A DNA stretch of 64,000 nt, taken from Pseudomonadota bacterium. GTDB taxonomy: Bacteria; Bdellovibrionota; UBA1018; CAIMNF01. Shown one piece after another: positions 50,229 to 58,285 of the stretch (position 1 is the stretch's first letter; each line of letters starts with the position of its first letter). The stretch is taken from positions 165,975 through 229,974 of the forward strand of contig JAIXWV010000020.1 of the NCBI GenBank assembly GCA_027491115.1. Reading direction: 5' to 3'. A program made the position numbers and the translations under genes. Below the pieces are notes generated by a model. That model made no database searches, was not told where the DNA came from, and was given only the letters and a program-made list of their open reading frames with translations.

Positions 50229-50993
50229 ATGAAAACGATCTCTCAACGACTCTGCAATTCCGGACTCCTCATCTTGACTCTGTTCTCTCTGACCGCCTGC
50301 GAAACGGTGATTGTTCAAGGAGGCGGGGGAGTCTATGTCGACCCCTACCGTCGAGCTTGGTACGACGTATACGGAAATCAATGCACCTCCTATGGATATC
50401 CAATGGCGGGTTGCAACTTCTACGCGGACGGCTCGAAGATCACCGCCAATCAGGATCCATTTGCTTCGAGCCGCACTCTCTATTTCGACTACTGGACTTA
50501 CACGGACTCTTACGGTTTCCGCAGGGACTACATGGGCTACGCCTGGCTAAGCAGCACCGGTATCCTTTATGACTCCTTCGGGAACGCCTTAAACGAAATG
50601 GAAGACGGCTCATCTCAATCCGCGGACATCATCGCCTCGGCAGCCGAACATGAAGAGGCCAGCTCCCGCGCCGCTGGACGCACCCTTTCACAAAAATATG
50701 CTCTCGCTGAATCCGCGGGCGTGAGTATCGCAAAAACACTACAAGACTGGGCGGTGCTCGGACGTGACCGTGCCAGAACCCAGGCCGATGTCGAAGACTT
50801 CAGTAAGCGCCTCTACGGAGTGAATCTTTCTCGAGCCACCCTAGCCGTGAAGGAAGCAGCAAAGGGCAACCGTCAAGCCCTCACCGAGGTCAACATCGAT
50901 GTTGCGGCTCACTGGGGAACCAGTCCGGAAACCTCAAAACAAATTTTGAGCGAATGGTACCGAGAGGAACTCGCCCGACTCGGAGCGAAGTGA
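50229..50993 (+). CDS. Lipoprotein of unknown function
   Basis: FSLTAC lipobox; Tyr/Gly-rich N-terminal half, helical C-terminal half. Confidence 0.75.
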   Translation: MKTISQRLCNSGLLILTLFSLTACETVIVQGGGGVYVDPYRRAWYDVYGNQCTSYGYPMAGCNFYADGSKITANQDPFASSRTLYFDYWTYTDSYGFRRDYMGYAWLSSTGILYDSFGNALNEMEDGSSQSADIIASAAEHEEASSRAAGRTLSQKYALAESAGVSIAKTLQDWAVLGRDRARTQADVEDFSKRLYGVNLSRATLAVKEAAKGNRQALTEVNIDVAAHWGTSPETSKQILSEWYREELARLGAK

Positions 50994-51017
50994 ACCTTTT
51001 GACATCACAAACAATTG

Positions 51018-51055
51018 GCACCTGAAACGCCCTGTGTTTCAGGTGCTTTTTTTTT
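51018..51055 (+). terminator. Rho-independent terminator after the lipoprotein gene
   Basis: GCACCTGAAAC-N7-GTTTCAGGTGC followed by a T9 tract. Confidence 0.93.
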
Positions 51056-51077
51056 ACCGAGCCTTTAACCTTGTAGC

Positions 51078-51689
51078 ATGGATCAAGCAAAGGAGTTCCT
51101 CCTCCAATACCAGGGGATCCAGGCCTATCTGGTTTTTTATTTCACACTGATCGGTTGTGGAATCGGCATGCCGATCAACTCCGATCTCACCCTGATTGCG
51201 GCCTCGGTTCTAGCGGCACTCGGTTTTTTCAAACTGCCGATCCTGATTCCGGTCGCCTTCCTCGGTCTCCTCAGTGGAGATACGATCAATTATCTGGTCG
51301 CGCGCAAGTACGGGCCGAGAATCCTGAAGAGAGCGCCATTCAGATGGATTCTCACTCCCGGAAAGGTGGCCGCTGCCGAACGTTATCTCGAAAAACGGGG
51401 AACCCGGTTCCTGTTCTTGGTCCGGTTCCTTCCCCTCATCCGGACAGCACTGTACTTCACAGCGGGCTCCTTACAAGTCCGCGCCCGGACCTTCTTCCTT
51501 CTCGATTCAATCTCGACCGTGATTTACCTGCTCGGACTCATGAATCTCGCTTATGCCGCCGGAGAGAACATCGACTCCCTCATTGAGGGCTTCAAACGCT
51601 TCCAGTTCGGCCTCCTCGGATTTCTCCTTACCGGATCCCTATTCATCCTCTACCGGAATCGTCGGACCAAAAGGACTCTCGCCTCATGA
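51078..51689 (+). CDS. DedA-family (VTT domain) membrane protein
   Basis: LLSGDTINYLVARKYGPRILKR...GTRFLFLVRFLPLIRTALYFTAGSLQV. Confidence 0.9.
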   Translation: MDQAKEFLLQYQGIQAYLVFYFTLIGCGIGMPINSDLTLIAASVLAALGFFKLPILIPVAFLGLLSGDTINYLVARKYGPRILKRAPFRWILTPGKVAAAERYLEKRGTRFLFLVRFLPLIRTALYFTAGSLQVRARTFFLLDSISTVIYLLGLMNLAYAAGENIDSLIEGFKRFQFGLLGFLLTGSLFILYRNRRTKRTLAS

Positions 51690-54043
51690 ATCGTCTGCTT
51701 CTCTGGCTCTCAGCCCTCCCCCTGGTCCTCATCGCGGCCTTCTTCCAGATCACACTCGATCTGGGGGAACGCGGAGAACTGGAATCCGGATTCCTACGCG
51801 AGACCATCTATCCAATCGCACGATCGGTGACGGGAGCCCTGACCAACGTCAAATTCCGATTGCGTGGACCCGAATCCGCCAACCAGAAGATCGTGATTCT
51901 TGCGGCGGACGAGGAGTCCATCACGCAATATGGTCGTTGGCCCTGGCACCGGGAAGTGTATGCAGAGATCATCTACCGGCTTCTCGAAATGCGGGTCAAA
52001 ACCATCGGTCTCGATGTGGTGTTCTCGGAGCCCGAGGAGCGGATTCACGAACAAGCCTACGAGCTGATCCGGAAACATAAACCCTCCCTCATGAAGCAAT
52101 TTCTCGAACTCGAGAGCGATCCTCAACTGGCTCAAGCAATCGCCGCGGCCAAGGATCGCTTGGTGCTGGGATATGCCTTCGACGGGGCCTGCCAGCCCAG
52201 GTATGAAAAAGGTGACTTTTGCCCACTCACCCTGGAAGGGATCTCCGAGGATATCCGCACCAGTAGCGGCAAGTTCGCGATTGGGCAACCCTATCCCTAT
52301 CCCAAAGAGACTCTTTGGAAGACCTCTCTCAAAAACCTGTATCATGTGATCCCGAATATCGATCTCTTCAGTGCCAATGCCCGCTACGCCGGGACCTTCA
52401 ATGCGGATCCCGACCCCGACGGTTACATCCGTCGTTACGGACTGTTCTCCTTTTCCGAGAAACTCATCCTTCCTTCACTTGCAGTGAAGATGGCGGAGCT
52501 CGCCCGGGATGATCAGATCCAGATCGAATTCCGTCCGGACGGTCTCATCAAGAAAGCTTACTTCAAGAAGGACCCCGCGAATCCGATTCCGGTGACTCCG
52601 CTCGGGTACATGGACATCAACTTCAAAGGACCCACAGGACTCCACCTCGACAAGCCGATTCCCGGATACGAACCCTACCACTACATTCCGGTCCATCGAT
52701 TGTTATCCAAGCTCGAGCCACTCGAAGAAGCCGAGCTGCAAGAAATCCTCCACGACTCACATGTGCTGTTCGGTGCGACTGCTCTCGGGGTTTATGACAT
52801 GAGGGCCTTCCCCTTCGATTCGAACACCCCCGGGGTCGAAGGTCACGCCACCGCTCTCGATAACCTGATTGCCGGAACCCAGCTCCGTTCGGCCAGCGCC
52901 ATTCACATGAGTTGGCTGCCTTTGACCTTGATCGTGGTCTTCGGCCTGATCTTCATCTTCCTGTTTTCGAGCCTGGACGCCATTCCGAGCATCCTCGTTT
53001 TCATCGGATTCTTGAGCGTCTTGGGTTGGTTCGACATCCGCATCCTATTCAAGAACCACATCAACCTGTCGACCGTTTTCCTCCTAATTGAGACTTTTCT
53101 GATTTTCGTCACCCTGCTCTCGATCCGGTACATTTTGGAAGAGAAAAAGAAGAAGTTTGTCAAAGAAGCGTTCTCGAAATACCTCGCCCCACAAGTCGTG
53201 GAACTGGTTCTCGAGGATCCGAGCAAGCTTCAGGTAGGGGGTGAGCGGAAGGAAGTCACCATCCTGTTCAGCGATCTCCGTGGCTTCACGAATTTTTCGG
53301 AGAACATGGATCCGAAGGTGTTGACCCAGTTCCTGAACGAGTACCTCTCCGAAATGACCGAGATCATCTTCCAGCACGAGGGGACCCTCGACAAGTACAT
53401 CGGGGATGCGATCATGGCATTCTGGGGCGCACCCATCGACCAGAAGGACCATGTGGAGCGGGCCTGGCGGGCGGCCGTGGCCATGAAGAAGCGTCTCGAC
53501 GAGATCGCACCGGACTTCAAAAAACGTTACGGGATCGACGTCAGTGCCGGAATCGGGATCAATTCGGGACTGGTCAGCGTTGGAAATATGGGCTCCAAGC
53601 GGATTTTCGAGTACACGGTGATCGGAGATCACGTGAACCTTGCTTCCCGACTGGAAAGTCTGACCCGATTGTACGGTGGCGACATTCTGAGTACCGAAGT
53701 GACCCGGGAGAGGCTCTCGGAAGGAGTGCAGGGACAATTCCACACCCGGATTCTCGATTCGGTGATCGTGAAGGGGAAGACCAAGGCGGTCGATCTGATC
53801 CAGATCTCGGAAGTGGAGTTCGACCCCGAGCTGATCCGAAACTTCACCGAGGCCCGCGAAGCATTCAAACACCGTGAGTGGGAAGTGGCCCGCGCCAAGT
53901 TCAAGCTCGCCAGTGAAATCCAAAAAGCCCGCACCGGTTCGGTCGATCCGGTCTCCGAGATTTACCTCTCCCGTTGCGTGGAATTTGAGAAAGCCCCCCC
54001 TCCAGCCGATTGGGATGGGACGATAGAAATGCACAGGAAATGA
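51686..54043 (+). CDS. CHASE2-domain class III adenylate/guanylate cyclase
   Basis: IVILAADEESITQYGRWPWHREVYAEII (CHASE2), TMs, VTILFSDLRGFTNFSE...TLDKYIGDAIMAFWGAP...EYTVIGDHVNLASRLE. Confidence 0.95.
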   Translation: MNRLLLWLSALPLVLIAAFFQITLDLGERGELESGFLRETIYPIARSVTGALTNVKFRLRGPESANQKIVILAADEESITQYGRWPWHREVYAEIIYRLLEMRVKTIGLDVVFSEPEERIHEQAYELIRKHKPSLMKQFLELESDPQLAQAIAAAKDRLVLGYAFDGACQPRYEKGDFCPLTLEGISEDIRTSSGKFAIGQPYPYPKETLWKTSLKNLYHVIPNIDLFSANARYAGTFNADPDPDGYIRRYGLFSFSEKLILPSLAVKMAELARDDQIQIEFRPDGLIKKAYFKKDPANPIPVTPLGYMDINFKGPTGLHLDKPIPGYEPYHYIPVHRLLSKLEPLEEAELQEILHDSHVLFGATALGVYDMRAFPFDSNTPGVEGHATALDNLIAGTQLRSASAIHMSWLPLTLIVVFGLIFIFLFSSLDAIPSILVFIGFLSVLGWFDIRILFKNHINLSTVFLLIETFLIFVTLLSIRYILEEKKKKFVKEAFSKYLAPQVVELVLEDPSKLQVGGERKEVTILFSDLRGFTNFSENMDPKVLTQFLNEYLSEMTEIIFQHEGTLDKYIGDAIMAFWGAPIDQKDHVERAWRAAVAMKKRLDEIAPDFKKRYGIDVSAGIGINSGLVSVGNMGSKRIFEYTVIGDHVNLASRLESLTRLYGGDILSTEVTRERLSEGVQGQFHTRILDSVIVKGKTKAVDLIQISEVEFDPELIRNFTEAREAFKHREWEVARAKFKLASEIQKARTGSVDPVSEIYLSRCVEFEKAPPPADWDGTIEMHRK

Positions 54044-54044
54044 T

Positions 54045-55040
54045 ATGAGCGCCAAAGAAGTCAGCCTGAAACAAAAAGACCTCCTCTTCGAGGAGGGCGA
54101 CCCCTCCAACAACCTCTACTTTGTCAAAAAAGGTGCGATCCGTCTCTTTCGCAGGAAAGGCGACGGGAAAATCGAGATCGACACCGTCCGCGCGGGGTCC
54201 GTATTGGGTGAGTTGGCGTTTTTCGACGGCCAACCCCGCTCGGCTTCGGCAGAGGCCTTGCTCCCGACCGACCTGATCGAGATCTCCAAAGGGTCACTCG
54301 ACGATGCTCTTTCCAAGATCCCCGAGTGGCTGGTGACTTTGATCAAGACCATCAGCTCTCGCCTCAGGGCTGCGAACAACAAGGTCCGGGTTCTGGAAAG
54401 TCTTTCGACCGAATACGAGGTGGACAAGCACGGGAACCGTTCGAAAGAGTACTGCTTCGTGACCACTCCAGAGCTGCTGAAATTCTCGACCGCCCTGCTC
54501 ACAGTGGCCTCCCGCTACGGCAAGAACGAGAAGCCCGATGGAATCGAGTTCACGTCCGCCATGCTCGAGCGCTTCGCGACCCAGATCCTCCAGGTTCCCT
54601 CGGCCAAGGTGTTGAGCCTGATCGAGCTCATGAAGACGGTCAAGATCCTGAAAGACGATCTCATGCTCACCGACATCCGGTTCCTCGACCAGTTCATCCA
54701 ATTTGTGAATGAACAGAACCTGACGGCCCACGAGAAGAGGCAGACCCTTTCAGAAACCGGATTCAAGATCCTGGGACTCATGGTCCAAAACCGGGCTCAA
54801 GCCAAGCCCCTGGCCGACTCGGTCGAGCGTCTCAACATCGGACCTGCCATTCAACAGGCCAGGATCCCCGTGGGCCAGATCCAGGAATTGCAGGACCAGG
54901 GCTTCATCAAGAACATCACTCTTGTCTCGGCCAACGAGGTTCTGCTCGACTACGAGGGAGGCAATCTGCTGTTCCTGTACCGGGTGTACTGGGTCCTGAC
55001 CGAGATCGACCGCCTCAACGAGGAGAAGCGGAAGAAATGA
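54045..55040 (+). CDS. Cyclic-nucleotide-binding-domain protein without HTH
   Basis: LFEEGDPSNNLYFVKKGAIRLFRRKGDGK...LGELAFFDGQPRSASAEAL (phosphate-binding cassette); no Crp-like C-terminus. Confidence 0.88.
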   Translation: MSAKEVSLKQKDLLFEEGDPSNNLYFVKKGAIRLFRRKGDGKIEIDTVRAGSVLGELAFFDGQPRSASAEALLPTDLIEISKGSLDDALSKIPEWLVTLIKTISSRLRAANNKVRVLESLSTEYEVDKHGNRSKEYCFVTTPELLKFSTALLTVASRYGKNEKPDGIEFTSAMLERFATQILQVPSAKVLSLIELMKTVKILKDDLMLTDIRFLDQFIQFVNEQNLTAHEKRQTLSETGFKILGLMVQNRAQAKPLADSVERLNIGPAIQQARIPVGQIQELQDQGFIKNITLVSANEVLLDYEGGNLLFLYRVYWVLTEIDRLNEEKRKK

Positions 55041-55695
55041 CGACGAAGCTCTCGATCTTGCGCTTCGAGACGAGCTCCTTGCCCTTCGCTTCGGCGGCCT
55101 TCCGGGATTTGAATCCCGAAAGCACGACCCGGTAACGGGTCTCGCCGTTCACTTTTGCAGTCCGGACCTCGGTCTTCAGTCCGCGCTTGGTGAAGACCCC
55201 CGTTTTTTTGCGGGCGGCCTGGAGGTTGGGGTAGGAGCCCAATTGGACCGCGAAGGTTTCGGAGGGTGCCGCCGGCTTTTCCGCGACTTCCTCCTCTTCC
55301 TCTTCTTCCTCTTCGGCGACTGGTGGATGGGTCACCTCTGTCGGGAGGGCCATGGGCGGATGCACGGTTTTCTCGGTCGGGAGCTCGACTGGCTTCGGAT
55401 GATCCAATTTGATCCCAGATTCAGCCGCTGCTTTCTCAGTGGCGCCCTCGATGGCCTCTTTGGTCGCCTGGTCCACGTACTGGGCGCCTTGATCGAGAAC
55501 AGCGCGAGGAGGAGTCGCCTCATGCCCACCTTCGACCTTCGGAGCAGGTGTTTCGACCACCGGTTCGTCCATGCGGATCTGCTTTCCGTAGTGCAGTCCG
55601 AGCGTGAAGCAGAATCCCAGGGCGGTCACCACGAGAAGTCCGAGAACGAACAACTCTTTCCAGCTGAAAATGAAAAATTTTTCGCTCTTTTGCAT
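55015..55695 (-). CDS. SPOR-domain, single-TM protein with acidic linker
   Basis: SWKELFVLGLLVVTALGFCFTLGLHYG TM; VAEEEEEEEEEVAEKP; C-terminal FAVQLGSYPNLQAARKKTGVFTKRGLKTEVRTAKVNGETRYRVVLSGF. Confidence 0.9.
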   Translation of the reverse strand: MQKSEKFFIFSWKELFVLGLLVVTALGFCFTLGLHYGKQIRMDEPVVETPAPKVEGGHEATPPRAVLDQGAQYVDQATKEAIEGATEKAAAESGIKLDHPKPVELPTEKTVHPPMALPTEVTHPPVAEEEEEEEEEVAEKPAAPSETFAVQLGSYPNLQAARKKTGVFTKRGLKTEVRTAKVNGETRYRVVLSGFKSRKAAEAKGKELVSKRKIESFVVISSASPR

Positions 55696-55743
55696 CAAGT
55701 TCGAGTCTACTCCCGTTGGCGCAGTTTTTGTAGACCAAAGAAA

Positions 55744-55921
55744 CATGAATCGAATCTCTTTCAAATGCCCGGATCGAAGTGGCCAAGGCTTGAGCGAATA
55801 CATCATTCTCGTCATGTTGATCGCGGTTTGCTCGATTGCCGCTTCCCGGATGGTGGGCACCACCATCAAGACCAAACTCGATACCATCAACCAGAAGCTC
55901 CTGGAGATCCACATCCCCTGA
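55744..55921 (+). CDS. Flp/type IVb-pilin-like small protein
   Basis: DRSG^QGLSEYIILVMLIAVCSIA fits the G^XXXXEY Flp prepilin motif; 58 aa. Confidence 0.75.
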
Positions 55922-56280
55922 ATCGCCGGAACGGCCAAAGTCTCATCGAGTTCCAGTGGGCGATGCTACTGATCCTACTTCCACTGACGGCAGGGGCGGT
56001 CCGGATGGGGTGGATGGAATTCACCCGAATCCGATGCGGACTTCGGGCATTCCAATCCGCTCGGGAAGAGCTTCTCCGAACCGACGCCTCTGTGGTTCGT
56101 GTGGAACCCTGCGGAGGCGGAATGGAGGAGCGGATCCGTCTCCTCCCCTTGGAACGACTCGATCGGACCGGGCGGGTTTCTCCCTCCTCGGAGGAGTTCT
56201 CCTTCTTATGGCCCTCAGCATGGGAACCGGTCTCTGGATTTCCGCCCGACACCTCAGAGCCATCACGGAGCGTCAGGTGA
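55918..56280 (+). CDS. TadE-like pseudopilin, probable CTG start
   Basis: NRRNG^QSLIEFQWAMLLILLPLTAGAVRMGWMEF; no ATG/GTG/TTG near the N-terminus in frame; CTGA overlap with previous stop. Confidence 0.55.
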   Translation: MNRRNGQSLIEFQWAMLLILLPLTAGAVRMGWMEFTRIRCGLRAFQSAREELLRTDASVVRVEPCGGGMEERIRLLPLERLDRTGRVSPSSEEFSFLWPSAWEPVSGFPPDTSEPSRSVR

Positions 56281-56741
56281 ACTTCGATCGCTGTACTGGT
56301 CTGGCTGCTCTGAGGATTCGGTCCTGGATCACTGCACACGACCAGTCCTGGAAGCGGGTCGAGTTCGCACGAAGGATCACTCTGGGCTTACTTCCCACTC
56401 CAGCAGGTCCGACCGCTGTCGAATCCTTCCGGATCCTGCTGTTGGCAGAACGCGGGAATCAGGAAAGACTCCGTCTGGAATGGCGGCGAGAGGCCCTGCG
56501 TTGGAATCTCCTGACCGGGGTCGGCTGCAGACTGCGCAGACGCCCTGAACGGAGTGACTTTCCGGAACACGACTTGACCCTGGTGGAGCCAGATGTGGAA
56601 ACGGTCCTTTCCGGTGCCGGCCAAAGGGGGGCGATTCCCCGACAAGAGTACCGCGTCAGGATTGCCTCCCGGAATCAACACTCTTCCGCCGTCGCATGGA
56701 GGTCACCAAATGAAGCCTGGAAGGTCCGATGGATCCCCTAA
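56034..56741 (+). CDS. Pseudopilin-like protein (no Glu5), start uncertain
   Basis: SDRAG^FSLLGGVLLLMALSMGTGLWISARHLRAITERQVNFDRCTGLAALR; only in-frame ATG at 56034, deep inside the previous gene. Confidence 0.5.
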   Translation: MRTSGIPIRSGRASPNRRLCGSCGTLRRRNGGADPSPPLGTTRSDRAGFSLLGGVLLLMALSMGTGLWISARHLRAITERQVNFDRCTGLAALRIRSWITAHDQSWKRVEFARRITLGLLPTPAGPTAVESFRILLLAERGNQERLRLEWRREALRWNLLTGVGCRLRRRPERSDFPEHDLTLVEPDVETVLSGAGQRGAIPRQEYRVRIASRNQHSSAVAWRSPNEAWKVRWIP

Positions 56742-56889
56742 CTGGAAACGAGGATCCGCATTCTTGGAGGTAGCGCTATGGTCCGGTCTGATCGTGTTCG
56801 TTCTGGTTCTTTGCGCCAATCGCTTCGCCCGAACCTATCGGGGATTCTATCGCGCCTTGGAACACCAGCGATCGACCCTGCATTACTGA
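56710..56889 (+). CDS. Small pseudopilin-like protein
   Basis: NWKRG^SAFLEVALWSGLIVFVLVLCANRFARTYRGF; Glu at +5. Confidence 0.6.
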   Translation: MKPGRSDGSPNWKRGSAFLEVALWSGLIVFVLVLCANRFARTYRGFYRALEHQRSTLHY

Positions 56890-56894
56890 GGCAG

Positions 56895-57317
56895 GTGCGG
56901 GCCCTGCTGGGTCTGCTCGCAGGCCTTTTGCTGGTGGCCCTGGCCCATCGAGGGTCCTTCGAGGCGGGGGCGCGCCACTTTCATGAGGGTCACCTCCTAC
57001 CCGGTGAAGCCTGGCGAGCCGTACTGTCCAGTCGTGGTTTCCGCCCCCTTGCCGTGAACCGGGGCTCTCCGGGAGACGGGAAGGTGAGGATTTCACGAGA
57101 TGGCCGGATCATCGAGTTTCCAGGTGGGATCCAGGACCTTCCTACCGGTGTCCACATTCGGGGGATCCCCGCCCTCAAACCGGATTGGATCGAGCTCAGC
57201 CCAGGAATTGCCGGTTATGAGGCCTGGATCCGGAGCCTGGACGCCCATCCGATTCCCGTTCTGCAGCCGACGAAGCTCCGGGTCAATTCGATTGACCCCA
57301 AAGAGTTCCGCTATTAG
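56895..57317 (+). CDS. Single-TM hypothetical protein at the end of the pseudopilin-like cassette
   Basis: VRALLGLLAGLLLVALAHRGSFEAGARHFHEG; GTG 56895 follows the previous stop by 5 nt (ORF open to 56778). Confidence 0.5.
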   Translation: MRALLGLLAGLLLVALAHRGSFEAGARHFHEGHLLPGEAWRAVLSSRGFRPLAVNRGSPGDGKVRISRDGRIIEFPGGIQDLPTGVHIRGIPALKPDWIELSPGIAGYEAWIRSLDAHPIPVLQPTKLRVNSIDPKEFRY

Positions 57318-57327
57318 AATCCCGGCC

Positions 57328-58278
57328 ATGCACACAAGCCCCACCCGTCCGATTTTGACCGTTGGTTCCATGGCCTTCGACTCCGTCCGCACCCCTGCCG
57401 GGAAAGCGGATCACGTCCTTGGAGGCTCGGTGAATTACTTTTCCTTGGCAGCATCGCTGTTCACGCCGATCAAGATCGTCGCGGTAGTCGGTGATGACTT
57501 CCCAAAGGAGCACCTCGGATTCCTGAAAGAGCGCAACGTGGACGTCTCGGGCGTGCAAGTCGCGGCCGGCAAGACCTTTCACTGGGTGGGCGAATACGAT
57601 ACCAACCTGAATGAGGCCAAGACCCTCGCCACCGCCTTGAACGTGTTCGAGCATTTCGATCCGAAGCTTCCCGAGACCCACACCGACTGCCCAGTGGTCT
57701 TCCTTGCCAACATCGATCCAGTCCTCCAGCTCCAGGTCTTGAACCAGGTTCGCGGTCACGAGTTCGTAGCCTGCGATTCGATGAACTTCTGGATCACTGG
57801 AAAGCCCGCAGAGCTCAAGGAGACCCTGAAGCAAGTGGATCTCCTCTGCATCAACGAAAAAGAAGCCTTCTTGCTTTCGGACGAAAAGAGCCTCGAAAAA
57901 GCAGCTCGTAAGATCCAGTCCATGGGTCCATCCAACATCATCATCAAACGCGGTGAATACGGCTCAGCCCTCTTCACCCCGACCGGCACTTTCCTCGCCC
58001 CCGCATTCCTGGTCGACGAAGTCATCGATCCGACCGGAGCCGGAGACAGCTTTGCCGGAGCCGTGATGGGTTATTTGGCCGAGGCCGGTGCCAACCGCGC
58101 CATGATGAAGAACGATCCCCAAGCCTGGGACCAACTCCTCCGTCGCTCGGTCGTCTACGGAACCGTCATGGCGAGCTTCACCATCCAGGACTTCAGTATC
58201 GGCCGCCTGAAGACCCTCTCCCGCGAAGACCTGATGCACCGGAGAGAAAAGTTCATGAGAATGATGAGCGTCGGATGA
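57328..58278 (+). CDS. PfkB-family sugar/nucleoside kinase
   Basis: GGSVNYFSLAASLF...IIIKRGEYGSALF...DEVIDPTGAGDSFAGAVMGYLA. Confidence 0.95.
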   Translation: MHTSPTRPILTVGSMAFDSVRTPAGKADHVLGGSVNYFSLAASLFTPIKIVAVVGDDFPKEHLGFLKERNVDVSGVQVAAGKTFHWVGEYDTNLNEAKTLATALNVFEHFDPKLPETHTDCPVVFLANIDPVLQLQVLNQVRGHEFVACDSMNFWITGKPAELKETLKQVDLLCINEKEAFLLSDEKSLEKAARKIQSMGPSNIIIKRGEYGSALFTPTGTFLAPAFLVDEVIDPTGAGDSFAGAVMGYLAEAGANRAMMKNDPQAWDQLLRRSVVYGTVMASFTIQDFSIGRLKTLSREDLMHRREKFMRMMSVG

Positions 58279-58285
58279 TCCGAAG

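Noticed and set aside
51015-51030. TGGCACCTGAAACGCC as a second sigma-54 promoter
   Set aside because: No -12 GC/TTGC element at the right spacing; it is the left arm of a terminator hairpin.
53084-54112. 342-aa ORF antisense to the adenylate cyclase
   Set aside because: Antisense to a conserved catalytic domain; no recognisable motif.
55604-55743. N-terminal extension of the Flp-like ORF
   Set aside because: Antisense to the SPOR gene start; the ATG at 55744 gives a typical short pilin leader.
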